Shown here: in pieces, positions 56,440 through 64,000 of the stretch
Layout: every line of letters begins with the position of its first letter
Position numbering within the stretch: the first letter of the stretch is position 1
Assembly: GCF_025837095.1 (NCBI RefSeq)
Contig: NZ_CP107551.1
Location: 3,218,668-3,282,667 of the forward strand
Direction of reading: 5' to 3'
Length of the DNA stretch: 64,000 nucleotides
From: Rhodococcus sp. Z13
Lineage (GTDB): Bacteria; Actinomycetota; Actinomycetes; Mycobacteriales; Mycobacteriaceae
Made by a program: the position numbers and the translations under genes
Notes under the pieces: model-generated
Database searches by the model: none
The model's input: the letters and a program-made list of their open reading frames with translations, nothing else
Told to the model about the DNA's origin: nothing

Positions 56440-58071
56440 ATGCAACGAGCCGCTGTGTCGTGGAGCGGGGACGTCGGGCTGCCGGTCGCGCAGTGTCTGG
56501 GGGTCGCGATCTGGGCCGCCGCTCTGGTTCTCGGCGCCTCGGTGCCGGTGGCGACGGGGATCGCCGTGGGTGCGGCCGGTATGTGCCTGGTGCGGGTGCG
56601 CGGCCGCGGTCTGTTCGATCTCGTCGTCTCGGCCGTGCGGTTCCGCTCCGCGCCGGTTCCGGTGCCCGGGCTGCTGCGCGATTTCACCCCGGCGGCGGGC
56701 GGTCCCGTCGGGTTGCGGTGGGACGGGCCGTTCGTGACCGCCGTGGTGGAGGTGCTGCCACCGGCGGGTCCGGTCGTCCGGCTCGGACGCGACAACGAGG
56801 AGACCGACGCGGTGCTTCCGCTCGGCGCGATCGCGGCGTGCCTGCGCCGCCACGACGTCGTGCTGGACGGGATCGATGTCGTCGTACACGGGCGGCGGGT
56901 GCACGACGGAACCCCGGCCGGTCGGGCCTACGCGCATCTCGTGGGGCCGCTTCCCGCCGCGGCGGATCGGGTGGTGCGGCTGGTCCTCCGGCTCGATGCC
57001 ACGAGCTGCCCGGAGGCGGTGGCACGCAGGGGCGGTGGCACCGAGGGGGTCGCCCGGACGGTGATCGCGGCCGCGCGCCGGGTGATTCGCGCGCTCGCGG
57101 ACGGGGGGTACGCCGCGCGGCTGCTGACCGCCCGCGAGATCGAGCAGGCCGCACTGCGGATCGCGCACGGTGTGCCGGTGACGGAGCTCGAGCAGACCCG
57201 GCGGCAGGTGCTGCTCCCGGTGGGTGCCGACACGGGCGGGGCGATCGATCCGCGCCGTGTCTGCCGGGCGACCCTCACGGCGGTGTGGAGCCGGGCCGCT
57301 CTGTCGTCGACGGTGGTGGTGCGGCTGCGGCCGGCCGAGCACGGAGCGGTCCGGGCGGGTGCGCTCGTCCGGTTCACCACGTCCGCCCCCGAAGCACCGA
57401 CGGTTCCGGGGCTGCGACCGTCCCACGGCCGTCATCGCGAATCCTTCACCGCGGCACTCCCCTTCGGTGTTCCCGGGCCGGAGTCGCTGGTGCCGTTGCG
57501 GGAGACGGCGCCGGAGGAACTGGATGCGCTCGCACTGCCGGCCGGTGGGTGCGGACAGCTGATCGGTTCGGACGACGACGGCCGGGCGGTCACCGCGCGC
57601 CTGACCGGGCCCGGCGTGCGATCGGTGTATCTGGCGGGTGAGTTGTACCTGGCGCAGCAGGTGGTGTTCCGGGCGGTGGCGGTGGGTGCTCGGGTCGTCC
57701 TGTACACCGACCGGCCGGTGGTCTGGCGCACGCTGACGTCCGGTGCGGCCGGGCCGGATCGGTTGCAGATCGCCGGGGAGCATCCCGACGACCGCGAGTT
57801 CGACACGGTCGTGTTCGACGGTGTCCGGCCCGTCTCGATTCCTCCGCACGTCACGGCGATCCACGTGCACTCGCATCCGGACGAGTGGCCGCGGGAGGCG
57901 CCGACGGTGTCGCTGCTGCAGCCGGGTGCCGTGGGAGACCGGGTGATGCTCGCCGGCGGTGGCACGCGTACCACCTTGAATCTGGTGACGATCGCGGAGG
58001 AGTCCGCGCATCTCGCGCGGTCGCGGGCGGTGGGGTTCGCGAGCGCCGCCGGGCCGGGTCAGCCCGGATAG
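56440..58071 (+). CDS. eccE4: ESX-4 protein EccE4
   Basis: A 543-residue EccE with two N-terminal membrane helices (about 17-50), then a cytoplasmic region. Conserved-looking segments include RVIRALADGGYAARLLTAREIEQA and TGPGVRSVYLAGELYLAQQVVFRAVA. EccE stabilises the outer edge of the type VII complex. M. tuberculosis ESX-4 lacks this gene, while M. abscessus and other relatives have it. ATG at 56440 has a GGGGGG site. Its last 13 bases overlap the convergent FMN-reductase gene. Confidence 0.88.
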   Translation: MQRAAVSWSGDVGLPVAQCLGVAIWAAALVLGASVPVATGIAVGAAGMCLVRVRGRGLFDLVVSAVRFRSAPVPVPGLLRDFTPAAGGPVGLRWDGPFVTAVVEVLPPAGPVVRLGRDNEETDAVLPLGAIAACLRRHDVVLDGIDVVVHGRRVHDGTPAGRAYAHLVGPLPAAADRVVRLVLRLDATSCPEAVARRGGGTEGVARTVIAAARRVIRALADGGYAARLLTAREIEQAALRIAHGVPVTELEQTRRQVLLPVGADTGGAIDPRRVCRATLTAVWSRAALSSTVVVRLRPAEHGAVRAGALVRFTTSAPEAPTVPGLRPSHGRHRESFTAALPFGVPGPESLVPLRETAPEELDALALPAGGCGQLIGSDDDGRAVTARLTGPGVRSVYLAGELYLAQQVVFRAVAVGARVVLYTDRPVVWRTLTSGAAGPDRLQIAGEHPDDREFDTVVFDGVRPVSIPPHVTAIHVHSHPDEWPREAPTVSLLQPGAVGDRVMLAGGGTRTTLNLVTIAEESAHLARSRAVGFASAAGPGQPG

Positions 58072-58631
58072 CGTCCGAGTTCGTGGCCGGCGCGCACCGT
58101 GCGGGCCCACCAAGCGATCTGGTCGAGCATGCGTTCGGCGCCGTCGATCGCGGCGTCGTCGGTGGTGGTGCCGTCGGGCGCGAAGGCGTGCTTGACGCGG
58201 TGGAAGCTCACCGATTGACGGACCGGCACCATATGGACCTCCACGAGCACCTGCCGTAACTGTTCGACCGCCCGCAGTCCGCCCGACAGGCCTCCGTAGG
58301 AAACGAAACCGACCGGCTTGGTTCGCCATTCGTGCTTGACCGTGTCGATGGCGGTCTTCAGGGCGGCGGGATAACCGTGGTTGTACTCGGAGGTGACGAC
58401 GACGAAGGCGTCCGCCGCGTCGATGCGCCGGGTGAACGCCTCGGCCTCGGGTCCGCCGGAGAGGTCCTGCGGGAGCGGGGTCTCGGCGAGGTCGAGGACA
58501 CGGACGTCGAACTCGGGGCGTTGCCGGGCGGTCGCGGCGAACCAGTTCGCGACGACGGGAGCGATGCGGCCGGCGCGGACGCTCGCGACGACGATCTCGA
58601 GCCGGAGGGGGTCGTGCGCTGCGGAGACCAT
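58059..58631 (-). CDS. NADPH-dependent FMN reductase family protein
   Basis: A 190-residue flavodoxin-like oxidoreductase. It begins LEIVVASVRAGRIAPVVANWFAATA (phosphate loop) and has VTSEYNHGYPAALKTAIDTVKHEW and FVSYGGLSGGLRAVEQLRQVL, typical of NADPH:FMN or quinone reductases. It probably acts in the cytoplasm on flavin, quinone or azo substrates. ATG at 58631. It is divergent from the small peptide gene and overlaps the end of eccE4 by 13 bases. Confidence 0.9.
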   Translation of the reverse strand: MVSAAHDPLRLEIVVASVRAGRIAPVVANWFAATARQRPEFDVRVLDLAETPLPQDLSGGPEAEAFTRRIDAADAFVVVTSEYNHGYPAALKTAIDTVKHEWRTKPVGFVSYGGLSGGLRAVEQLRQVLVEVHMVPVRQSVSFHRVKHAFAPDGTTTDDAAIDGAERMLDQIAWWARTVRAGHELGRYPG

Positions 58632-58733
58632 GCGGTCGATGTTAGGCGGGTCTCCCGCTTGTCCGGATCGGGTTCGATCGCGCCGCCGCACCCGGCAGTT
58701 CTTGTGATTCACGTTCGTCGCTTACCAGTCGGT

Positions 58734-58749
58734 CTGTGAAACATCACAG
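58734..58749. promoter_or_regulatory. Palindrome 1 upstream of the small peptide gene
   Basis: CTGTGA-AACA-TCACAG, 6-bp arms with a 4-base spacer. It resembles a CRP/GlxR site, but the spacer is 2 bases too short. Confidence 0.55.
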
Positions 58750-58796
58750 CGTCTCGCTTTGCATCGGAGCACGCCCGTGATCTTGAATCATCGATG

Positions 58797-58810
58797 TGGA
58801 CAAACGTCCA
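58797..58810. promoter_or_regulatory. Palindrome 2 upstream of the small peptide gene
   Basis: TGGAC-AAAC-GTCCA, extended by an AT/AT pair beyond one G-T position. It lies 26 bases before the peptide start and could be an operator or a leader hairpin. Confidence 0.55.
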
Positions 58811-58836
58811 TATCCGTATCGACTGGAGGTAATCCC

Positions 58837-58902
58837 ATGCTTCTCAGCTCCCTGGGCGATCTGCTCGAGCAGCTTCTCTCGGCTCTGAGCGCCCTGCTCT
58901 GA
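58837..58902 (+). CDS. 21-residue Leu-rich amphipathic peptide
   Basis: A very short gene with an excellent TGGAGG ribosome-binding site 7 bases before ATG and a strong terminator 27 bases after the stop. The peptide starts MLLSSLGDLLEQ and ends in LSALSALL. Leu is at 2, 3, 6, 9, 10, 13, 14, 17, 20 and 21, and polar or small residues (S4, S5, G7, D8, E11, Q12, S15, S18) fill the other face, so it should form an amphipathic helix of net negative side-chain charge. It has no signal peptide and is not recognised by me. It faces the mycoloyltransferase gene. Possible roles are a secreted or mycomembrane peptide, a phenol-soluble-modulin-like peptide, or a membrane toxin. Confidence 0.65.
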   Translation: MLLSSLGDLLEQLLSALSALL

Positions 58903-58929
58903 TCCGACTCTCGACACAGGTCGACGAGA

Positions 58930-58968
58930 AAGGGGCGGGTGGGAATCCTCGATTCCCACCCGCCCCTT
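58930..58968. terminator. Bidirectional terminator between the peptide gene and the mycoloyltransferase
   Basis: AAGGGGCGGGTGGGAATC and its exact complement form an 18-bp stem with a CTC loop. It is 27 bases after the peptide stop and 14 bases past the mycoloyltransferase stop. Confidence 0.95.
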
Positions 58969-58982
58969 CGTCGTCGCCGGCC

Positions 58983-60023
58983 TCAGGCCCCGATGGCCTC
59001 GGCGAGCACGGGCCACGAGTCGTGCAGCGCGTCCTCCCAGTAACCCCAGGTGTGGGTGCCGTCGGGACGGACCGAGTAGGTGGCGGTCACACCCGCCTGA
59101 TCCAGTGCCGTGCGCAGACGGTTGGTGCAGTCGTGCACGTTGGCCTCGATGATCCCGAGGGTGGCGACGTCGGGCAGCACCGCGACGCCGGACTGCTCCC
59201 ACGCCCGCAGTTCGACCTCACCCGGCATGCCGCTGCCGGCCGACACGAAGACGGCCTTGCCGCGCAGCTTCTCGGCATTGCGGACGACGTCCTGCTCGAC
59301 CCAGTGCGTCCCACGGATCGGACCCCACATGTTCTCCACCTCGCCGCCGCCCAGGGACACGACGATCTCCGCGTAGCGGGCACCGGCGGGCGAGGCGGTC
59401 TCCGCGCAACCGCTGTAGGAGGCGACACCCTCGTAGAGCTCCGGTGCCTTCTCGGCCAGGGCCAGCGCCGAGGTCGCCGACATCGACATGCCCGCGATCG
59501 CGTTGCGGCCGCTGGTGCCGAGCACGTCGTCGACCAGCGGGGGGATCTCCTTCGTCAGGAAGGTCTCCCACTTGTTGCGGCCGAGCACCGGATCGTCCTC
59601 GAGCCAGTCGGTGTAGTAGCTGAAGGCACCACCGATCGGCGTGACGACATTGACGTTCTTGTCGGAGAAGAACTCGACCACGTCGGTCTGCTCCCGCCAG
59701 TTCGCACGGTCCTGGCCACCACCGGCACCGTTGAGCAGGTACAGCACCGGCCGCGGCTCGCTGGTGTCCGCCGGACGGAGCACCTGCAGCTCGATGGTGC
59801 GGTCCATCGACGGCGAGTACACGAACAGCGACCAGTCCTGCTCGGTGTGCTTCTCGATGCGTTCGAGGGTCGCGGGCTGTGAGGCGGTCTCACCGGCAGC
59901 CGAGGCCGGCGCGCTCTCGGCGTGGGCGATCGCCGGTCCCGCCAGTGCGAGGGAGGACGCCGCCAGCGCCCCGATCGTCATCGCCAGTCCATACCGTCGT
60001 GCTCGCAAGCTCGTCCCTTTCAT
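58983..60023 (-). CDS. Antigen 85-type mycoloyltransferase (esterase family)
   Basis: A 346-residue secreted alpha/beta hydrolase of the antigen 85/Cmt family that moves mycolic acids onto arabinogalactan, trehalose or proteins outside the membrane. The signal peptide is about 1-35 ([27 protein letters not shown]). Nucleophile S180 lies in [12 protein letters not shown], the early YLLNGAGGG matches the oxyanion region, and the catalytic His is in [13 protein letters not shown]. The ATG start overlaps the truA stop by four bases, so translation may be coupled. In M. tuberculosis this interval holds cutinase genes. Confidence 0.9.
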   Translation of the reverse strand: MKGTSLRARRYGLAMTIGALAASSLALAGPAIAHAESAPASAAGETASQPATLERIEKHTEQDWSLFVYSPSMDRTIELQVLRPADTSEPRPVLYLLNGAGGGQDRANWREQTDVVEFFSDKNVNVVTPIGGAFSYYTDWLEDDPVLGRNKWETFLTKEIPPLVDDVLGTSGRNAIAGMSMSATSALALAEKAPELYEGVASYSGCAETASPAGARYAEIVVSLGGGEVENMWGPIRGTHWVEQDVVRNAEKLRGKAVFVSAGSGMPGEVELRAWEQSGVAVLPDVATLGIIEANVHDCTNRLRTALDQAGVTATYSVRPDGTHTWGYWEDALHDSWPVLAEAIGA

Positions 60024-60856
60024 CCACAACACCCGGGCGTGATCGGCCCGCGCATCTCCCGCGTCGCAGCGTTACGCGCGGCCAAGTCCTCGTCAGCAGG
60101 GTAGTCGACGCGGACCAGTGACAGGCCGTGAGCCGGTGCCACCGCGACCGATGCCGCACGTTCGCGTTCGTCGAGCAGCCCGGTCATCCACTCCACCGTG
60201 CGCCGTCCCTCGCCCACCGCCAGCGCGGCACCGACGAGGCTGCGCACCATCGACCAGCAGAAGGCGTCGGCACTGACGTACGCCGTGAGGATGTCGTCCT
60301 CGTAGGTCCAGTCGAACCGTTGCAGTTCGCGCACCGTCGTCGCGCCCTCGCGTCGCTTGCAGAAGGCCGCGAAGTCGTGCAGACCCAGCAGCGAGCGCGA
60401 GGCGCGCTGCATCGCGTCGACGTCGACCTTCTTCGGCCACGCCACCGTGTCGCGGGCCCGCAGCGGCTCGGCACCGTAGACCGCGGTGGTCAGGCGGTAC
60501 TCGTAGTGCCGCCGGATCGCGGAGAAACGGGCGTCGAAGTGCTCCGGCGCCACCGAGATCCGGGTGACGCGCACGTCGCGCGGCAGGAAGCGGGCGAGCC
60601 GGCGCACCAGCCGCTCGAGGTCGTCGGGCAGCGCCGCGGTGGGTACGTCGACGTGGGCGACCTGGCCGGAGGCGTGCACCCCCGCGTCGGTGCGCCCGGC
60701 GACGGTGAGCAGCACCGGGGTGCGGACGATCGCGGAGAGCTTCTCCTCGATCTCGCCGCACACCGTCCGGCGGCCCGGCTGCCGGGCCCAGCCCGAGAAG
60801 TCGGTGCCGTCGTAGGAGATGTCGAGTCGCAGACGTGTCGTCTCGTGAGAAGCCAC
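60020..60856 (-). CDS. truA: tRNA pseudouridine synthase A
   Basis: A 278-residue TruA that makes pseudouridine at tRNA positions 38-40. The catalytic Asp is in [19 protein letters not shown]. Other family segments are [30 protein letters not shown] and [23 protein letters not shown] at 60856 gives the right N-terminus, but this codon lies inside the left arm of the rplQ hairpin. It follows rplQ and overlaps the mycoloyltransferase start. Confidence 0.95.
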   Translation of the reverse strand: MASHETTRLRLDISYDGTDFSGWARQPGRRTVCGEIEEKLSAIVRTPVLLTVAGRTDAGVHASGQVAHVDVPTAALPDDLERLVRRLARFLPRDVRVTRISVAPEHFDARFSAIRRHYEYRLTTAVYGAEPLRARDTVAWPKKVDVDAMQRASRSLLGLHDFAAFCKRREGATTVRELQRFDWTYEDDILTAYVSADAFCWSMVRSLVGAALAVGEGRRTVEWMTGLLDERERAASVAVAPAHGLSLVRVDYPADEDLAARNAATREMRGPITPGCCG

Positions 60857-60892
60857 GAGCCCGCCGCCCTCGGAAGGGACGGCGGGCTCGTG
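60854..60892 (-). terminator. Hairpin after rplQ covering the truA start
   Basis: CACGAGCCCGCCG (60854-60866) pairs perfectly with CGGCGGGCTCGTG (60880-60892), and CCCT/AGGG can extend the stem. It is 30 bases after the rplQ stop and includes the truA GTG, so it may act as both terminator and translation gate. Confidence 0.8.
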
Positions 60893-60921
60893 AGCTTCAG
60901 CGGATGCCGAAACCAAGAGGA

Positions 60922-61476
60922 CTAGTCCTTCTTGGCCTCGTCCGCCTCGGTTGCGTCGGCAGCCGTGGCGTTGGTGTCCTCGACACCCTCGGCGACGGCG
61001 TCGGCGTTCGCGACCTCGGCCTCGGTGGCCTCGGCCTCGACGGCCTCGACCGCGTTGTCGTCGGTGGCGGCCTGCGAGGCGGCGACACGGCGAGCGCGAT
61101 CGGCCTCGGAGGTGACGGTCTTCTCACGCACCAGCTCGATGATGGCCATGGGGGCGTTGTCGCCCTTGCGCGGCACCGTCTTGATGATGCGGGTGTAGCC
61201 ACCGTTGCGGTCCTCGAAGGAGGGACCGATCTCCGCGAACAGCTTGTGGACGACGTCCTTGTTGCGGATGACCTTCAGCACCTCACGACGCGAGGCCAGC
61301 GAGCCGGCCTTGGCGTGCGTGACGAGCTTCTCGGCGTAGGGCCGCAGGGCCTTGGCCTTGGCCTCGGTGGTGGTGATGCGGCCGTGCTCGAAGAGCGCGG
61401 TGGCCAGGTTGGCGAAGATCGCCTTCTGGTGCGAGGCCGACCCGCCGAAACGGGCGCCCTTCTTGGGCTTGGGCAT
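60922..61476 (-). CDS. rplQ: 50S ribosomal protein L17
   Basis: A 184-residue L17. The conserved core is [53 protein letters not shown]-like and runs to about residue 120. The remaining 60 residues are an Ala/Glu/Asp-rich acidic extension with imperfect [10 protein letters not shown] repeats, common in actinobacteria. It follows rpoA by 30 bases. Confidence 0.98.
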   Translation of the reverse strand: MPKPKKGARFGGSASHQKAIFANLATALFEHGRITTTEAKAKALRPYAEKLVTHAKAGSLASRREVLKVIRNKDVVHKLFAEIGPSFEDRNGGYTRIIKTVPRKGDNAPMAIIELVREKTVTSEADRARRVAASQAATDDNAVEAVEAEATEAEVANADAVAEGVEDTNATAADATEADEAKKD

Positions 61477-61506
61477 GATTTTCTCCTAGTAACGGACCGT
61501 GAGCTG

Positions 61507-62568
61507 CTACAGCTGCTCGGTCTCGGCGTAGTCCTCGTTGCCGTCGTTGTCACCGAAGGAGCCGGCGTCGGTGTCGCTCCAGGTGCCGGTCGCGGCGTCG
61601 TAGCCGGCAACCGTGCTGGGATCGAACGACGCAGGGCTGTCCTTGAGCGACAGGCCCAGCGAGTGCAGCTTGACCTTGACCTCGTCGATGGACTTCTGGC
61701 CGAAGTTGCGGATGTCGAGCAGATCGGACTCCGTCCGTGCCACGAGCTCGCCGACGGTGTGGACACCCTCGCGCTTGAGGCAGTTGTAGGACCGGACCGT
61801 GAGGTCGAGGTCCTCGATCGGAAGTCCGAAGGAGGCGATGTGGTCGGCCTCGGCGGGCGAGGGACCGATCTCGATGCCTTCTGCTTCGACGTTCAGCTCA
61901 CGAGCCAGACCGAAGAGCTCCACGAGGGTCTTGCCCGCCGAGGCGAGCGCGTCCCGCGCGCTGATGGAGTTCTTGGTCTCCACGTCGAGGATCAGCCGAT
62001 CGAAGTCGGTGCGCTGCTCGACGCGGGTGGCCTCCACCTTGTACGTCACCTTGAGCACCGGCGAGTAGATCGAGTCGACCGGGATACGGCCGATCTCGGC
62101 GCCGGACGCCTTGTTCTGCACGGCGGGAACGTAACCGCGACCGCGCTCGACGACGAGCTCGATCTCCAGCTTGCCCTTGTCGTTCAGGGTGGCGATGTGC
62201 AGGTCCGGGTTGTGGATGGTGACACCGGCCGGGGGCACGATGTCGCCGGCCGTGACGGTGCCGGGTCCCTGCTTGCGGACGTACATGGTGACCGGCTCGT
62301 CCTCTTCCGAGCTGACCACGAGGCCCTTGAGGTTCAGGATGATGTCGGTGACATCCTCCTTCACGCCCGGAACCGTGGTGAACTCGTGGAGCACGCCGTC
62401 GATGCGGATGCTGGTGACGGCCGCGCCCGGGATCGAGGAGAGCAGGGTGCGACGAAGCGAGTTGCCGAGGGTGTACCCGAAGCCAGGCTCGAGCGGCTCG
62501 ATGACGAACTTCGAGCGGTTTTCAGCGATGACCTCTTCGGTCAGCGTGGGTCGCTGAGAGATGAGCAT
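61507..62568 (-). CDS. rpoA: RNA polymerase alpha subunit
   Basis: A 353-residue alpha subunit. The N-terminal assembly domain has [34 protein letters not shown] and [21 protein letters not shown]. The C-terminal DNA- and activator-binding domain has [22 protein letters not shown] and [19 protein letters not shown]. The acidic tail is typical. ATG at 62568 has a GGAGG site just upstream. It is separated from rpsD by 135 bases that contain a small hairpin. Confidence 0.99.
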   Translation of the reverse strand: MLISQRPTLTEEVIAENRSKFVIEPLEPGFGYTLGNSLRRTLLSSIPGAAVTSIRIDGVLHEFTTVPGVKEDVTDIILNLKGLVVSSEEDEPVTMYVRKQGPGTVTAGDIVPPAGVTIHNPDLHIATLNDKGKLEIELVVERGRGYVPAVQNKASGAEIGRIPVDSIYSPVLKVTYKVEATRVEQRTDFDRLILDVETKNSISARDALASAGKTLVELFGLARELNVEAEGIEIGPSPAEADHIASFGLPIEDLDLTVRSYNCLKREGVHTVGELVARTESDLLDIRNFGQKSIDEVKVKLHSLGLSLKDSPASFDPSTVAGYDAATGTWSDTDAGSFGDNDGNEDYAETEQL

Positions 62569-62627
62569 CTGTTGCCTCCTTGTGGGCGTCCGCCATATGA
62601 CGCCCTAGTGGATGGAGTGATGTCCCA

Positions 62628-62645
62628 CCGGCCCGGTCGGGCCGG
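62628..62645 (-). other. Hairpin between rpsD and rpoA
   Basis: CCGGCCC-GGTC-GGGCCGG, a perfect 7-bp stem, 60 bases upstream of rpoA. Possible attenuator or mRNA processing site. Confidence 0.5.
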
Positions 62646-62703
62646 AGGACACCGTGACACGAAGTCGTGCCCGATCCGGGCGGACCGGGACACGCGGTGT
62701 GTC

Positions 62704-63309
62704 TTACTTCGAGTAGTACTCGACGATCAGCTGTTCCTGCAGCGGGATGTCGATCTGGGCGCGCTCGGGGAGCTGGTGGACCAGCACCCGCAGACGCGGA
62801 CCGACGACCTGCAGCCAACCCGGAACCGGGCGCTCGCCCTGGGTCTCGCGGGCGACCTGGAAGGGCAGCGTGCTCAGCGACTTCTCGCGGACGTCGATGA
62901 TGTCGTACTGCGAGACGCGGTAGCTGGGGATGTCGACCTTCTTGCCGTTGACCAGGAAGTGGCCGTGGCTCACCAGCTGGCGGGCCTGACGACGCGTGCG
63001 GGCGAGGCCCGCACGGTAGACGACGTTGTCCAGACGCGACTCGAGGATGGACAGCAGCACCTCACCGGTCTTGCCGGGGCGGCTGGCGGCTTCCTCGTAG
63101 TAACGACGGAACTGCTTCTCCATGACGCCGTAGGAGAAGCGGGCCTTCTGCTTCTCCTGCAGCTGGAGCAGGTACTCGCTCTCCTTGATCCGCGCGCGGC
63201 CGTGCTGGCCCGGCGGGTAGGGGCGACGCTCGAACGCCTGGTCGCCTCCGACGAGGTCGACACGGAGACGACGCGACTTACGGGTGACAGGACCGGTATA
63301 ACGAGCCAT
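62704..63309 (-). CDS. rpsD: 30S ribosomal protein S4
   Basis: A 201-residue S4 with MARYTGPVTRKSRRL, PPGQHGRARIKESEYLLQL, and the S4 RNA-binding domain RLDNVVYRAGLARTRRQARQLVSHGHFLVNGKKVDIPSY. It is a primary 16S rRNA binder and, in many bacteria, a translational repressor of its own operon. ATG at 63309; it follows rpsK by 24 bases. Confidence 0.99.
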   Translation of the reverse strand: MARYTGPVTRKSRRLRVDLVGGDQAFERRPYPPGQHGRARIKESEYLLQLQEKQKARFSYGVMEKQFRRYYEEAASRPGKTGEVLLSILESRLDNVVYRAGLARTRRQARQLVSHGHFLVNGKKVDIPSYRVSQYDIIDVREKSLSTLPFQVARETQGERPVPGWLQVVGPRLRVLVHQLPERAQIDIPLQEQLIVEYYSK

Positions 63310-63333
63310 TCTTCTTTACCTTCCTTTCCCGTA

Positions 63334-63747
63334 TTAGACGCGACGCCGCTTGGGCGGACGGCAGCCGTTGTGCGGCTGCGGGGTGACATCGGAGATGGTG
63401 CCGACCTCGAGGCCAGCGGCCTGGAGGGAACGGATCGCCGTCTCGCGGCCCGAGCCCGGGCCCTTGACGAAGACGTCGACCTTCTTGACACCGTGCTCCT
63501 GCGCCTTGCGGGCGGCGTTCTCGGCGGCGAGCTGCGCGGCGAACGGGGTCGACTTGCGCGAACCCTTGAAGCCGACGTGGCCGGAGGACGCCCAGGAGAT
63601 CACGTTGCCCTGCGGGTCCGTGATGGACACGATGGTGTTGTTGAACGTGCTCTTGATGTGAGCGGCACCGTGCGGAACGTTCTTCTTGTCCCTGCGCCGT
63701 GCCTTCTGGGTCTTCTTGGGACCGGTGCTGCGTGACTTGGGAGGCAT
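63334..63747 (-). CDS. rpsK: 30S ribosomal protein S11
   Basis: A 137-residue S11 with the conserved [41 protein letters not shown] and the C-terminal [18 protein letters not shown]. Its ATG shares one base with the rpsM stop (TAATG), so translation is coupled. Confidence 0.99.
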   Translation of the reverse strand: MPPKSRSTGPKKTQKARRRDKKNVPHGAAHIKSTFNNTIVSITDPQGNVISWASSGHVGFKGSRKSTPFAAQLAAENAARKAQEHGVKKVDVFVKGPGSGRETAIRSLQAAGLEVGTISDVTPQPHNGCRPPKRRRV

Positions 63748-64000
63748 TACTTCTTCTTTCCTGCGACGGTGCGCTTCGGACCCTTGCGGGTGCGGGCGTT
63801 GGTCTTGGTGCGCTGACCACGCACGGGCAGACCACGACGGTGTCGCAGGCCCTGGTAGCAGCCGATCTCGATCTTGCGACGGATGTCCGCCTGGACCTCG
63901 CGACGGAGGTCACCCTCGACCTTGTAGCTCTCCTCGATGTACTCGCGGAGCTTGGCGAGATCCTCGTCCGTCAGATCCTTGCTGCGCAGGTCCGGGCTGA
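63747..64000 (-). CDS. rpsM: 30S ribosomal protein S13, N-terminal part outside the window
   Basis: The last 84 residues of S13, ending [47 protein letters not shown] is the conserved S13 signature, and [14 protein letters not shown] precedes it. The start lies beyond the right edge of the window. Confidence 0.98.
   Translation of the reverse strand, partial: SPDLRSKDLTDEDLAKLREYIEESYKVEGDLRREVQADIRRKIEIGCYQGLRHRRGLPVRGQRTKTNARTRKGPKRTVAGKKK

Noticed and set aside
58734-58749. Canonical CRP/GlxR site
   Set aside because: The TGTGA/TCACA half-sites match, but the spacer is 4 bases instead of 6. It is therefore kept only as a palindrome of unknown binder.
60835-63735. Open frame of 966 codons on the plus strand
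   Set aside because: It covers truA, rplQ, rpoA, rpsD and rpsK in antisense. The real genes have clear family motifs; this frame has none.

Overview
The window is a high-GC actinobacterial chromosome segment, most likely Rhodococcus or a close relative among mycolic-acid bacteria. Three things support this. First, from about 17.3 kb to the right end the gene order closely follows the Mycobacterium tuberculosis blocks guaA, choD-guaB3-guaB2, sigD-whiB3-groESL1, tsaD-rimI-tsaB-tsaE-alr, nnrD-glmS, glmM-rpsI-rplM, ESX-4 and truA-rplQ-rpoA-rpsD-rpsK-rpsM. Second, there is an antigen-85-type mycoloyltransferase. Third, GTG starts, 4-base GTGA/ATGA gene overlaps and G+C-rich third codon positions are frequent. 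The genus is an inference from gene content and was not tested by any search.

Layout. 0-8 kb: the end of an ECF42-type sigma factor gene, a multicopper oxidase, an MMPL/RND transporter, a sucrase/ferredoxin-like protein, a small membrane protein and a zinc alcohol dehydrogenase. 7.8-12 kb: exonuclease III, an alpha/beta hydrolase and the imuA'-imuB mutasome pair, which lies behind a near-consensus LexA box. 12-17.3 kb: a membrane Ser/Thr kinase and a LiaFSR/EsrISR-like envelope-stress system (response regulator, PspC-type sensor kinase, PspC/LiaF-like protein) with two matching palindromes in the divergent promoter. 17.3-24.3 kb: purine genes guaA, guaB3 and guaB2, plus a cholesterol-oxidase-like GMC oxidoreductase. 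24.3-32 kb: rsdA-sigD, a tetratricopeptide-like protein, whiB3, the groES-groEL1 operon with a CIRCE operator, and an Hsp70-like membrane ATPase.

32-44 kb: the t6A genes tsaD-rimI-tsaB-tsaE joined to a hydrolase and alr, then nnrD, glmS, a hydrolase, two helical proteins resembling type VII secretion cargo, and glmM, so cell-wall precursor genes (alr, glmS, glmM) are grouped. 44-58 kb: rpsI-rplM and a full ESX-4 locus (esxT, esxU, Rv3446c-like, eccC4, eccD4, mycP4, eccB4, eccE4). 58-64 kb: an FMN reductase, an unannotated-looking 21-residue Leu-rich peptide gene with its own ribosome-binding site and terminator, a mycoloyltransferase translationally coupled to truA, and the rplQ-rpoA-rpsD-rpsK-rpsM end of a ribosomal operon (rpsM runs out of the window).

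Most genes are conserved housekeeping or envelope genes. The least explained items are the 21-residue peptide unit at 58.7-58.97 kb, the Hsp70-like membrane protein beside groES, the helical pair at 41.5-42.7 kb, the paired palindromes of the EsrISR-like locus, and a recurring pattern of 24-27-bp tandem duplications at gene ends and in intergenic DNA.
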